14,475 nt of DNA from Campylobacteraceae bacterium (GCA_015488975.1 WFMT01000292.1:1-14475); one strand, 5' to 3'; positions 1 to 8,355 are shown, counted from the first letter of the stretch. The notes: a model not told the origin generated them from the sequence alone. Numbers and translations are program-made.

Positions 1-327
1 ACAATTAAACTAAAACAAACCTTAGATGAAGATGTAGTACAGATAAATATAGACTCTTTTTATGATTTATTTTTTATAGATGAAGAGATTTTAAAGAAAA
101 ATATAAATGAAATACTTCTTTATAAGCCACAATGTAGCATCAAAGATATAGTAGAAAAATTTGAAATTAAAAAAGGTATTGCTGAACTTGTAGGCTATCT
201 TTCCATTGCAAAAAATAATGAAAATGCCAGGGTAGAAGAGAATGAAACGCAAAAGATAGAGATAATAAGTAGCAATGGTGAGAAAAAAATGGTAAAATTT
301 CCAAAAATTATATTTGTAAAACAGTGA
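1..327 (+). CDS. jetA: Wadjet protein JetA, MukF-like kleisin (DUF3375), C-terminal part
   Basis: The frame is open from the first base and ends at TGA 325-327, giving the last 108 residues of a protein whose start lies outside the window. The visible part matches the C-terminus of the DUF3375 family: an acidic helical stretch, a winged-helix-like segment (around IKDIVEKFEIKKGIAELVGY), the family-typical AELVGYLSIA block, and a closing strand of the type FPKIIFVKQ. In Wadjet, JetA is the kleisin (MukF-like) subunit that bridges the JetC ATPase heads and carries JetB; the complex acts on plasmid DNA in the cytoplasm. Identity rests on this tail plus the three downstream jet genes in canonical order. 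The family is usually near 480-500 residues, so roughly three quarters is missing only because of the window edge. Its stop overlaps a possible GTG start of jetB in the tetramer GTGA. Confidence 0.88.
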   Translation, partial: TIKLKQTLDEDVVQINIDSFYDLFFIDEEILKKNINEILLYKPQCSIKDIVEKFEIKKGIAELVGYLSIAKNNENARVEENETQKIEIISSNGEKKMVKFPKIIFVKQ

Positions 328-932
328 CATCAAACTCTATCAATAAAAAGGATATATTTGTGAATACAGATGCAAGAACAGCAATAATCATACTTTTAAA
401 GGGTATATTTTATAAAAAAGAGAATGAAAAAGCTTGGGCAGAGTTAACAGAGGGTAGTTTTGTATCTATAAAAGAGTATTTTGAAGTGATTGGTTTAGAT
501 CTTTTGATTGATGAAGCTGAGGGATATGCCTATGTGAAAAATAAAGCTATAGAAGAAGGTGAAGAAGTGATTCCACGGCTGATTCAAAAAAGGGAGCTTA
601 GCTATAAGGTATCTCTTTTGTGTGTACTTCTTAGAAAAGAAATAGTTGAATTTGATATGCAAAATGAAAATGCTCGTGTGATAATTTCAAAAGAGGATAT
701 CAAAAAGGAATTATTGCTTTATCTTCCTTTGAAACTCAATGAAGTAAAAATATCCAAAGAAATAGATACTTTGATTAAAAAGGTGGAAGATTTGGGATTT
801 TTAAGGAGATTAAAAAGTGATGAAATCAGCTATGAAGTGCAAAGGTCTTTAAAATCTTTTGTGGATGCTTCCTGGCTTAATGATTTTGATAAAAAACTAA
901 AAGAGTATCAAGAGAGTGAATTATGGAGTTAA
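324..932 (+). CDS. jetB: Wadjet protein JetB, MukE-like (DUF4194)
   Basis: JetB is the MukE-like winged-helix subunit that binds the JetA kleisin in the Wadjet SMC complex. The product has DUF4194 hallmarks: an N-terminal ILLKGIFYKKENEKAW segment, the block YFEVIGLDLLIDEAEGYAYV, a leucine-rich LSYKVSLLCVLLRKEIVEFD helix, and a C-terminal segment near YEVQRSLKSFVDASWL. The longest frame (202 aa) begins at GTG 324, overlapping the jetA stop by 4 nt, but nothing upstream of it resembles a Shine-Dalgarno sequence. A second in-frame GTG at 360 follows AAGGA (348-352) at 7-nt spacing and would give 190 aa without losing any conserved block. I think 360 is the more likely start; the longer frame is listed because the GTGA overlap could allow coupled translation. 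The 3' end overlaps jetC by 10 nt. Confidence 0.9.
   Translation: MTSNSINKKDIFVNTDARTAIIILLKGIFYKKENEKAWAELTEGSFVSIKEYFEVIGLDLLIDEAEGYAYVKNKAIEEGEEVIPRLIQKRELSYKVSLLCVLLRKEIVEFDMQNENARVIISKEDIKKELLLYLPLKLNEVKISKEIDTLIKKVEDLGFLRRLKSDEISYEVQRSLKSFVDASWLNDFDKKLKEYQESELWS
348..352 (+). promoter_or_regulatory. Ribosome binding site favouring the jetB start at GTG 360
   Basis: AAGGA lies 7 nt before an in-frame GTG (360-362). The upstream GTG at 324 has only A/T-rich sequence before it. This site lies inside the longest jetB frame and is the main argument for the shorter JetB of 190 residues. Confidence 0.5.
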
Positions 933-3900
933 GATTTGATTTTGCAACCGATGACAAAAGGACAGGTTTTAGACTGGATAGTTTTGAATTTTACAACTGG
1001 GGAACATACAACAATCGCATAATATCATTAGACTTAAATCAAACAAATGCACTTCTAACAGGTGATATAGGCTCCGGAAAATCGACCATCGTGGATGCTA
1101 TCATGACACTACTCGTGCCATCTCAAAAGATAATTTATAATAAAGCAGCAGGAGCAAAAAGCAAGGAGCGGACTATCCGTTCATATATATTAGGTGAATA
1201 CAAAAGCTCTAAAGATGAAAATTATACATCTTCAAAGGCAGTTTCTCTAAGAGATGAAGATAGTTTTAGTGTTTTGCTTGCCAATTTTAAAAATCGCGGA
1301 TTTGACGAGAGTGTGAGTTTGGCTGGATTTTTCTATATCTCAAACTCAAAAGAACATAGGTTTTTTGTAGTATCACAAAACAAACTTGATATAAAAAAAG
1401 ATTTTTTTAACTTTGACAGTGATATAAAAAAGCTTAAAAAGAGGCTAAGAGCAAGACCTCATACTAGAGTACATGATAGTTTTATGGATTATTCCAAAGA
1501 TTTTAGCAGGCTTATGGGGATAAAAAATGCTCAAGCATTAAACCTTTTTTATCAAACGGTTTCACTCAAAGAGATAGGAAATCTCACGACATTTATAAGA
1601 GTACATATGCTTGAGGGTAGTGGGATAGATAAGATGGTAGAAGAGCTTTGTAAAAATTTTGCCGACCTTAGCCACGCTCACAAATCCGTACTTCTTGCAA
1701 AAGAAGAGATTGAACTTTTAATCCCAATAGATAAAGAATCTAAAAGATACAAAAATATTGCAAAAGATAAACTTGAATATGAAAATATTAGAGAAGTTTT
1801 AAGGATTTATTTTGCAAGGATAGAGATAGAATTAGTTAGAAAAAAGATAGGTGAATTAGAAATTGAGCTTAAAAAATTGGACTCAAACCAAACAAGGATA
1901 CAAGATGAATTAGAAGAGTTAAGAGCTGATGAGGTAAATATAAAATTAGAAATACAAAAAAATGGCGGCAATAGAATAAATGAGATAGAAAAAGAGATGA
2001 AAAATCATGAAATTGGGCTCAAAGATAAAAAATCAAAAAATCAAAAGTATAATGAATTAGCAAAATCCATAGGATTACCAGTTACCTCGAGCGAGCATAG
2101 ATTTTTAAACAATATGCAAAATACAAAAAAGATGCTAGAGCTTGTTGAGCAAAATTTAAGTAAAATAGAAAATGAAAAGATTAGAAACGGCATGAGCAAA
2201 AAACAGTATGAAAACAAATCTAAGAATATAAAAGAAGATATAGTTTACTTACAAAACCACCGCTCAAATATTCCGCATCACATATCCAAGATAAGAGACG
2301 AGATAGCAAAAGAGTTGAATATAAATCCAGAGGAGCTGCCTTTTGTAGGTGAGCTTATAAAAGTAACGGATAAAGAGTGGGAGGGTGCAATTCAGAGGAT
2401 TTTAAATAGTTTTGCTCTTTCCTTATTGGTTGAAGACAAGTATTATAAAGATGTAGCTTGGTATATCGAAAAGACGAATCTTAAGGGCAAATTAATTTAT
2501 CTTAAAATATTTAAAAAAAGCAAAAGAGTTACTTTTGGAGAAGTTTTAGACAATTCTCTTTTAAAAAAGATAGAGATAAAAGCCGATACTAAACTGTTTG
2601 AACCACTTAATGAAATGCTAAATGATAGGTTTAATGTGCCCTGTGTAAATAACATGGAAGATTTTAGGAGATTTAAAAAAGCACTCACTATACACGGACA
2701 GTTTAAGACAAGTTTTACAAGACATGAAAAAGATGACAGATATGAGCTAAATGATAAAAAAAGATGGGTTTTGGGTTGGGAAAATCTTGAAAAATTAAAG
2801 AGTTTTGAAAAGGAGTATGAGAGTTTAAAAGAAAAAATTGCTTATCTTAATGTCTCGTTAGAGCAAATTAAAGAGGATAAGGATATCTTGCAAAAACAAA
2901 GAGACAATCTTTTGTATCTATCAAGATTTGAAGATTTTAGTGAGATTGATTGGTATAGTATCAGTAAAAAGATAGATAAGTTAAGTAGCGAAATCGAAAT
3001 TCTTAAAAAAAGCTCAGATATTATAAAAACTCTAAATGAAAAGCTTGAAATAACAAAGTCTCAATTTGAAGATAAGAGTATTAAAGCTAGAAAAATTGAT
3101 GAAAATAGGGGTAGAATTCAAAGCATTTTAAAGGCTCAATGTGAAAGAAAAGTAGAGCTTAAAGAGATATTGATTCAGGTGAAAAAATTAATGCAATTTA
3201 TACATATATTAGATGAAATATTTTTTAAATATATAAAAATTTCTATAAATCTTACGAATATATCAAAAGAACAATCAAATCTAAGAGGAGTTATCCGAGC
3301 AAAGATAAACTCTTTGGAGAAGCAATTAAGTAGATCTCAGATAAAAATTATAAATATGATGAGCAGTTTTGTGAACAAATTTCCTGTAATTACAAAAGAT
3401 TTCGATGCAAATATAGAGTCTATGGATGACTTTTCGGCAAGATTGTTTAAACTAAAGAAAGATGATTTACCAAGATGGGAGAGACGATTTAATGAACTTT
3501 TAAAAGAGGGAACTATACGAAATATTATGATTATTCAAGAGGAGTTAAATCAACAAAGTAAAGATATAAAAGAAAAGATCCAAAAGATAAACGACTCTTT
3601 AAGAGATATAGAGTATAACGACGGCACATATGTAGAACTTATAGCTGAACAAGGTGCTGATGCTGAGATTAGGGAGTTTAAGCAGGCTTTAAAGAGTGCC
3701 ACACAAGGCTCTATCCAAGGTGATAATAGTTATGACGAGCAAAAATTCATAGAAATTAAAGAAATTATAGATAGATTTAATGGTAGAGTCGGATATATTG
3801 ATATAGATAAAAAATGGACAAAAAAAGTAACCGATGTAAGAAATTGGTTTAATTTTGCAGCCACTGAGAGATATGTAAGTGATGGGAGTGAAAAAGAGTA

Positions 3901-4252
3901 TTATGCTCATAGCGGTGGAAAATCCGGTGGGCAAAAAGAGAAACTTGCTTATACAGTTTTAGCTTCATCACTTGCCTATCAGTTTGGAGTAGAACACGAC
4001 AAAATACAAAGTCGCTCTTTTAGGTTTGTGATGATAGATGAGGCATTTGGAAGAGGAAGTGATGAAAGTACAAGATATGCACTAAGCCTTTTTGAAAAGC
4101 TAAAACTACAACTTTTAGTGATAACTCCAAAGCAAAAGATAAATGTAATAGAACCGTTTGTAAAGAGTGTACATTTTGTGGCTAACCCAGACGGCATGAG
4201 CTCATCTTTACTTTCCATGAGCATACAAGAGTATCAAAAAAATAAAAAATGA
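923..4252 (+). CDS. jetC: Wadjet protein JetC, MukB/SMC-like ATPase
   Basis: JetC is the SMC-family motor of Wadjet, a long coiled-coil ATPase that extrudes DNA loops. The 1109-residue product has a complete split ATPase head. The Walker A motif GDIGSGKST is at 47-55. At the C-terminus, the signature motif SGGKSGGQ is at 997-1004, Walker B (FVMIDEAF) has D1039 and E1040, and a GRGSDEST D-loop follows. Charged heptad-like stretches at about 265-445 and 625-880 should form the antiparallel coiled coil, with a hinge-like globular part near 470-620 that begins LPFVGELI. There is no CxxC, so this is not a Rad50-type zinc hook; the length and hinge fit the MukB-like JetC group. ATG 923 lies inside jetB (10-nt overlap) after a weak AGAG. 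The stop overlaps jetD in ATGA. All motifs are intact, so I expect an active ATPase. Confidence 0.95.
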   Translation: MELRFDFATDDKRTGFRLDSFEFYNWGTYNNRIISLDLNQTNALLTGDIGSGKSTIVDAIMTLLVPSQKIIYNKAAGAKSKERTIRSYILGEYKSSKDENYTSSKAVSLRDEDSFSVLLANFKNRGFDESVSLAGFFYISNSKEHRFFVVSQNKLDIKKDFFNFDSDIKKLKKRLRARPHTRVHDSFMDYSKDFSRLMGIKNAQALNLFYQTVSLKEIGNLTTFIRVHMLEGSGIDKMVEELCKNFADLSHAHKSVLLAKEEIELLIPIDKESKRYKNIAKDKLEYENIREVLRIYFARIEIELVRKKIGELEIELKKLDSNQTRIQDELEELRADEVNIKLEIQKNGGNRINEIEKEMKNHEIGLKDKKSKNQKYNELAKSIGLPVTSSEHRFLNNMQNTKKMLELVEQNLSKIENEKIRNGMSKKQYENKSKNIKEDIVYLQNHRSNIPHHISKIRDEIAKELNINPEELPFVGELIKVTDKEWEGAIQRILNSFALSLLVEDKYYKDVAWYIEKTNLKGKLIYLKIFKKSKRVTFGEVLDNSLLKKIEIKADTKLFEPLNEMLNDRFNVPCVNNMEDFRRFKKALTIHGQFKTSFTRHEKDDRYELNDKKRWVLGWENLEKLKSFEKEYESLKEKIAYLNVSLEQIKEDKDILQKQRDNLLYLSRFEDFSEIDWYSISKKIDKLSSEIEILKKSSDIIKTLNEKLEITKSQFEDKSIKARKIDENRGRIQSILKAQCERKVELKEILIQVKKLMQFIHILDEIFFKYIKISINLTNISKEQSNLRGVIRAKINSLEKQLSRSQIKIINMMSSFVNKFPVITKDFDANIESMDDFSARLFKLKKDDLPRWERRFNELLKEGTIRNIMIIQEELNQQSKDIKEKIQKINDSLRDIEYNDGTYVELIAEQGADAEIREFKQALKSATQGSIQGDNSYDEQKFIEIKEIIDRFNGRVGYIDIDKKWTKKVTDVRNWFNFAATERYVSDGSEKEYYAHSGGKSGGQKEKLAYTVLASSLAYQFGVEHDKIQSRSFRFVMIDEAFGRGSDESTRYALSLFEKLKLQLLVITPKQKINVIEPFVKSVHFVANPDGMSSSLLSMSIQEYQKNKK

Positions 4253-5448
4253 TATTTTTCGATATAAAAGAAGTTTTATCAAAAGCGAATAGATTATACA
4301 CTAGTATGAAGATATTTGACACATTTATGCGAGGTGAAGAAATCTTTCCGCATGTGATTAAGCTCAAAAGAGTAAAACAAAGTGATATACAAAAAAATTA
4401 TAATACCATTTTAAAAGAGATAAATGAGATTGAAAAATCAGGGTTGAATTTTGAATTTAAAGAATTTGATTTTAAAACTATAGGAAAACAAAAGCTTCCT
4501 GTTGAGGTGAGATTTGATAAAATAAACGATTTTTTAAAATTCATAGGCAAGCAGAGTGAATATTCTCTTTTTGTAACTAATTACGAAAAAATTATCAGTA
4601 GATATCCAGCTTTAAAAACTCTTTTTATCGCAAGAGCAAATCAAATCATACAAAATCTTGCTGTCTGGGATAAGCTTCTTCAAATTTGCGACTATTTTGT
4701 TAAAAATCCAAAACCAAATATCTATATACGAGAACTATCCATACAAGGAATTGATACGAAATTTATAGAAAAAAACAAAACTATTTTGGATATGCTACTT
4801 TCGAATATACTAAAGCAGAGTGAATTTGATCACAAGATTACAAAATTTGGTAATTACGGATTTGAGAGAAAATATGGCTTGAAATATCCTTTACCATTAA
4901 TTAGATTTAGGATTTTAGATGAAGATTTGTATATCAATGGTTTAAGCGATATAACTTTAAATATAGAGGAATTTAAGAAATTAAATTTTACATGTAATAA
5001 TATTTTTATAGTAGAAAACAAGATTACCACCCTATCATTTCCAAAATTAAAAAACTCAATAGTTATATTCGGAAGCGGCTATAAAGTAGGGGTTTTAAAA
5101 GGTATTTTTTGGTTTGCAAATAAAAATATTTACTATTGGGGTGATATAGATAAGGATGGATTTGCTATACTTTCACAAGCAAGAGGATACTTTGGACAAA
5201 TCAAGTCCTTTTTGATGGATGAAAAAGTTATTGAGCTTTTTTCGCACTTGAGCGTTAAAGATAAAAAAAATCAAAATAAAATAAAAAAACTTGATAATTT
5301 GACCAACAGTGAGCAAAAGATTTATAAAATTTTACAAGATGGCTTTAGATTAGAACAAGAGAAGATACCTTTTGGATATGCTCTTGATATATTAACTAAT
5401 ATTAGGAAAAATAAATCAAATACATTCAAGGGATCACTTGCACAGTAA
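4249..5448 (+). CDS. jetD: Wadjet protein JetD, Toprim nuclease (DUF3322-DUF2220)
   Basis: JetD is the effector of Wadjet. Its topoisomerase VI-like Toprim domain cleaves small circular DNA after JetABC has extruded a loop. The N-terminal half (about 1-190) is the DUF3322-type arm region, and the C-terminal half is the DUF2220/Toprim domain. The Toprim metal ligands are visible: E256 in FIVENK, and D299 and D301 in WGDIDKDGF. The conserved late motif RLEQEKIPF is at 367-375. At 399 residues the length is normal. The ATG overlaps the jetC stop by 4 nt (ATGA), implying coupled translation. The end is odd: the last codons run 23 nt into the 3' end of the convergent lpdA, so the final residues (about KGSLAQ) are encoded antisense to lpdA. 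The conserved part stops before this, so the tail is probably an acquired extension, not a truncation. Confidence 0.95.
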   Translation: MIFFDIKEVLSKANRLYTSMKIFDTFMRGEEIFPHVIKLKRVKQSDIQKNYNTILKEINEIEKSGLNFEFKEFDFKTIGKQKLPVEVRFDKINDFLKFIGKQSEYSLFVTNYEKIISRYPALKTLFIARANQIIQNLAVWDKLLQICDYFVKNPKPNIYIRELSIQGIDTKFIEKNKTILDMLLSNILKQSEFDHKITKFGNYGFERKYGLKYPLPLIRFRILDEDLYINGLSDITLNIEEFKKLNFTCNNIFIVENKITTLSFPKLKNSIVIFGSGYKVGVLKGIFWFANKNIYYWGDIDKDGFAILSQARGYFGQIKSFLMDEKVIELFSHLSVKDKKNQNKIKKLDNLTNSEQKIYKILQDGFRLEQEKIPFGYALDILTNIRKNKSNTFKGSLAQ

Positions 5449-6808
5449 TCTCTTCAACCAAATGAGAAAAACTCTCTGACATCGTAGGATGGGCAAATAT
5501 CATTGAATTTATCTCTTTTATATTTTGTTTTGCATTTAGACAAAGTGCCACCTGATTTATCACTTCAGTAGCATCATAACCCACTATGGAAGCTCCAAGC
5601 AGTATTTGTTTATCATTATCCAATAAAAGTTTTACAAAACCGCTGTCATCACCTTTTATTTTAGCCATTCCAAGAGATTTCATAAAAAGTTTTTTTACTA
5701 CAAACTCTCTACCCTCTTCTTTCAATATTTTTTCATTTTTACCCACACTTCCAACTTGTGGAGTTGTAAATGTAACATTTGGGGTAACACTATGTTTTAA
5801 TGTTTCAAATCCCAAAATCTCAAAAGCAACTTTTTTCGCTTCATAATATGCTTGATGTGCCAAAGAAGGTGTCGCAATCACATCTCCTATGGCAAAAATA
5901 TTTTGATTTGTTGTTCTTAAAGATAAATCTACTTTTATGAAATCCCTCTCGTTAAGCTCTACTTTTGCCTCTGCTATATTTAACTCTTTTGTATTTGGAG
6001 ATCTTCCGATAGAAATCAAAACTTTATCATAGCTAAAAACCTGCAAACCTTTTTTACTCTCAAATTCAACGAAAATTTCATCATTTTTTATCTCATAAGA
6101 GATAGCATTAACAGCCGTATCTATCTTTATACCCTGTTTTTTAAACTCTCTTTGAACAGTACTTGATACATCACTATCTTCTAACGGTAGGATAGATGGA
6201 GTAAATTCCGCCAAATGCACTTCTGAGCCTACAGCATTGAAAAAATTTGCAAATTCACACCCTATGGCTCCGGCACCTACAATCAATATCCTTTGAGGTA
6301 TCTTTTCAAGATTGAAAACTTCTTTACTTGATATGATATACTTTTTATCAACTTTAAGTATCGGATGTTCCCTGTGCAACGAACCAGTTGCAATGATAAA
6401 CCTATCCGCACTTATAACTTCTTTTGTTTCTTTTATCTCTACTTCATTTGGAGAGATAAACCTTGCTTTGGAGTATTTTAAAGTTACTCCTGTTTTTTGC
6501 AAGTTGGTTTTTATCCCTTTTCTTAGTATATCAAGTATTGATACAGTTTTTTCTCTCAAAGCAGATATGTCAAGATTATCTATTTTTCCCAAAACACCAC
6601 AAGTATTAAAATAACTCATTTTCTTTATATATGATGCTGACTCTAAAAAGTTTTTAGTGGGAATGCACCCTTCATTAAGGCAAGTACCGCCAATACCGTT
6701 TTCATCTTTTTCTATCAAGCAAACTTTTTTACCATTTTTTGCCAATATTAAAGCTGCTTTATAACCCCCGGGACCTGCTCCTAAAATACATACATCAAAT
6801 CTTTCCAT
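5426..6808 (-). CDS. lpdA: Dihydrolipoyl dehydrogenase (E3)
   Basis: This is an FAD-dependent cytoplasmic enzyme that reoxidises the dihydrolipoyl group of lipoylated proteins with NAD+. The 460-residue product has, in order: the FAD-binding motif GAGPGG (10-15), the redox disulfide in GGTCLNEGC (C43, C48), the NAD-binding GAGAIG (178-183), a second FAD motif (IGDV in the FAIGDVIATP region), and the C-terminal dimer-domain pair H440 and E445 in AHPTMSE, which completes the partner active site. All features of a true lipoamide dehydrogenase are present, in contrast with mercuric or glutathione reductases. The ATG follows AAGG at about 7 nt and lies 10 nt after the lipA stop, so the two are co-transcribed. 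The partner complex is not encoded here; in this phylum, which usually uses ferredoxin oxidoreductases, the glycine cleavage system is a reasonable guess. Its 3' end overlaps jetD. Confidence 0.94.
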   Translation of the reverse strand: MERFDVCILGAGPGGYKAALILAKNGKKVCLIEKDENGIGGTCLNEGCIPTKNFLESASYIKKMSYFNTCGVLGKIDNLDISALREKTVSILDILRKGIKTNLQKTGVTLKYSKARFISPNEVEIKETKEVISADRFIIATGSLHREHPILKVDKKYIISSKEVFNLEKIPQRILIVGAGAIGCEFANFFNAVGSEVHLAEFTPSILPLEDSDVSSTVQREFKKQGIKIDTAVNAISYEIKNDEIFVEFESKKGLQVFSYDKVLISIGRSPNTKELNIAEAKVELNERDFIKVDLSLRTTNQNIFAIGDVIATPSLAHQAYYEAKKVAFEILGFETLKHSVTPNVTFTTPQVGSVGKNEKILKEEGREFVVKKLFMKSLGMAKIKGDDSGFVKLLLDNDKQILLGASIVGYDATEVINQVALCLNAKQNIKEINSMIFAHPTMSESFSHLVEEITVQVIP

Positions 6809-6818
6809 ATTTTATACC

Positions 6819-7664
6819 TTATGCTGTCAAATATTCATGAGCCATATATGAACTTCTTGTGTAGGGTGAGCTCATAACAAATCTAAACCCTAGTTCTAAT
6901 GCCAATCTTTTATATCTCTCAAACTGTTCTGGTTTGACATATTCTAAAACTGGTGTATGATGTTTTGAAGGAGCAAGATACTGCCCGATACTCAAAAAAT
7001 CACATTCAACCCCTCTTAAATCTTTCATAACTTCTACCACTTCACTCTCTTTCTCTCCCAAGCCTAACATAATAGCACTTTTTGTATTTATATCATTATT
7101 GGATTCTTTTATAAGTTTTAAAACCCGTAAAGATTTTTTATAGCTTGAACCAAGTCTTACATCATATCTTCTTGGGATTGTTTCTATGTTATGTCCGACT
7201 ATATTTGCTCCACAATTAGCAACTTTGTTTATCGCTTCTTTGTTTTCATTTAAATCAGGTATCAAAAGCTCTATCTTAAGGGAAATATCAAACTCTTTTA
7301 AAGCACTCACACACTTTACAAATTGCGATGCCCCGCCATCAAAAAGATCATCTCTTGTAACACTTGTTATAACTATATTTTTAAGCCCCATTCTCTTACT
7401 GGCTTCTACAACTTTTGCTATTTCACTTTCGTCTACGGCTTTAGGCTTACCTCTTGCAACATCACAAAATGTACAAGCTCTTGTACAAACTTGCCCAAGT
7501 ATCAAAAAAGTAGCTTGTTTTTTACTAAAGCACTCTGATATATTGGGACAACTTGCCTCTTGACAAATTGTGGCAATACCGATATCTTTCAAAAGCTCAT
7601 CAGTATCTCTCTTTGCTTGAAATGAAACTTTTTTCCTAAGCCACTGTGGTTTTCTTCGTATCAT
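6819..7664 (-). CDS. lipA: Lipoyl synthase (radical SAM)
   Basis: LipA inserts two sulfur atoms into protein-bound octanoyl groups to make lipoyl cofactor. The 281-residue product has both iron-sulfur cluster motifs: the auxiliary cluster CX4CX5C (C34, C39, C45) that is sacrificed as sulfur donor, and the radical-SAM motif CX3CX2C (C60, C64, C67). The substrate-site RSSY near the C-terminus (in YTRSSYMAHEY) is present, as are family blocks such as ITSVTRDDLFDGGA and GHNIETI. The ATG has a GCAGG site 7 nt upstream. It is the first gene of a lipA-lpdA pair (10-nt gap), joining synthesis of the cofactor with the enzyme that recycles it. No lipB or lplA octanoyl/lipoyl transferase is present here, so the substrate-supplying step must be encoded elsewhere. 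A promoter is visible just upstream, after recR. Confidence 0.96.
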   Translation of the reverse strand: MIRRKPQWLRKKVSFQAKRDTDELLKDIGIATICQEASCPNISECFSKKQATFLILGQVCTRACTFCDVARGKPKAVDESEIAKVVEASKRMGLKNIVITSVTRDDLFDGGASQFVKCVSALKEFDISLKIELLIPDLNENKEAINKVANCGANIVGHNIETIPRRYDVRLGSSYKKSLRVLKLIKESNNDINTKSAIMLGLGEKESEVVEVMKDLRGVECDFLSIGQYLAPSKHHTPVLEYVKPEQFERYKRLALELGFRFVMSSPYTRSSYMAHEYLTA

Positions 7665-7698
7665 TTTTTTCCTGCTTTGATTTTAATAGATCTTACGC

Positions 7699-7727
7699 AT
7701 TATACACTGCAAAAGTGGTTAAAAAGT
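7699..7727 (-). promoter_or_regulatory. Likely promoter of lipA-lpdA
   Basis: A perfect TATAAT reads on the minus strand at 7704-7699, preceded directly by TG and by a T-rich stretch without a -35 consensus. This is the usual form of housekeeping promoters in Campylobacterota. The predicted start of transcription near 7692 gives a leader of about 28 nt before lipA. It sits in the 83-nt gap after recR, so lipA-lpdA can be expressed apart from recR. Confidence 0.6.
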
Positions 7728-7747
7728 ATCAATCAAGATGTAAACTT

Positions 7748-8320
7748 TTATGTTTTTACCCGAAGCTCCAAAGCTTTTGACAAAGAGAGCATATCAACAT
7801 TTTCAAGATTGATGCCTGTTGGAACTCCTTGAGCAATTTTAGTAAATTGCAAGTTAAATTCTTTTATCTTGTCTTCTAAGAAAAATATTATAGCATCATT
7901 TGACAATGATGGAGACAAAGCAAATATAACTTCTTCTACTTCATCAGATAAAACTTCTTTCAACTTTTTTATATCTAATGCCTCCAATGATTCCAATACA
8001 AAGTATCTTCCGTTAAATTCTGTATTATCCTCTAAAACAAAAATATCTTTGGCATTTTCAACGATACAAAGCTTTTTCTTGTCCCTACTCTCGCTACTGC
8101 AAATAGCACATATTTCATCTTCACTTAATGCGCCGCATTTTTCACATCTTCTCACAGATAAAACAGCATCTTCTATGGCATGTGATATTTTAAGTGCTGA
8201 AAATGTATCTTTTGTTACCATATGATACGCAAATCTTAATGCTGATTTTTTTCCAACTGTAGGTAGCGTATTTAGTGCATCAACCAAGTTATTAAACTTT
8301 TCAAGTCCATATTTTTTCAT
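7748..8320 (-). CDS. recR: Recombination mediator protein RecR
   Basis: RecR works with RecO (and RecF where present) to load RecA on gapped single-stranded DNA. The 190-residue product has the family order: a helix-hairpin-helix (LPTVGKKSALRFAYHM, about 19-34), a four-cysteine zinc finger (C59, C62, C71, C74) and a Toprim domain starting at KLCIVEN (E88). The late block KIAQGVPTGINLENVDMLSL corresponds to the usual ARGIPVGGDLEYAD region. The Toprim region is more divergent than the E. coli type and lacks the usual glycine-rich HVLGG stretch, having FVLESLEAL instead. The start is fixed: an in-frame TGA lies two codons before the ATG. There is no Shine-Dalgarno site; a TATAAT box ends only 6 nt before the ATG, which implies a leaderless message. 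Confidence 0.93.
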   Translation of the reverse strand: MKKYGLEKFNNLVDALNTLPTVGKKSALRFAYHMVTKDTFSALKISHAIEDAVLSVRRCEKCGALSEDEICAICSSESRDKKKLCIVENAKDIFVLEDNTEFNGRYFVLESLEALDIKKLKEVLSDEVEEVIFALSPSLSNDAIIFFLEDKIKEFNLQFTKIAQGVPTGINLENVDMLSLSKALELRVKT

Positions 8321-8326
8321 TGGTCA

Positions 8327-8355
8327 ATTATACACTTTTTTATTTTAAATACAAA
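8327..8355 (-). promoter_or_regulatory. Promoter of recR, probably giving a leaderless mRNA
   Basis: On the minus strand TATAAT occupies 8332-8327, followed by TGACCA and then the recR ATG at 8320. A weak -35-like TTTGTA lies at 8355-8350 with 17-nt spacing. With the usual 6-7 nt from -10 to start of transcription, the message would begin at the A of the ATG or one base before it. Confidence 0.6.

Noticed and set aside
91..333. Minus-strand open frame of 80 codons at the left edge
   Set aside because: Its product is Phe/Tyr/Ile-rich low-complexity sequence, as expected from the complement of A-rich codons. The plus strand carries a clear JetA C-terminus in the same place.
5300..5448. JetD as a truncated or frameshifted gene because it ends inside lpdA
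   Set aside because: The conserved RLEQEKIPF region is complete and the length of 399 residues is normal for JetD.
1..5448. Transposase, integrase, tRNA attachment site or flanking direct repeats marking a mobile island
   Set aside because: None seen on the inner side, and the outer side is beyond the window. By eye the base composition of the jet genes is not clearly different from that of the neighbouring core genes.
5395..5460. Possible terminator between jetD and lpdA
   Set aside because: Only a 4-bp CAAG/CTTG stem was found, with no T tract; too weak to call.
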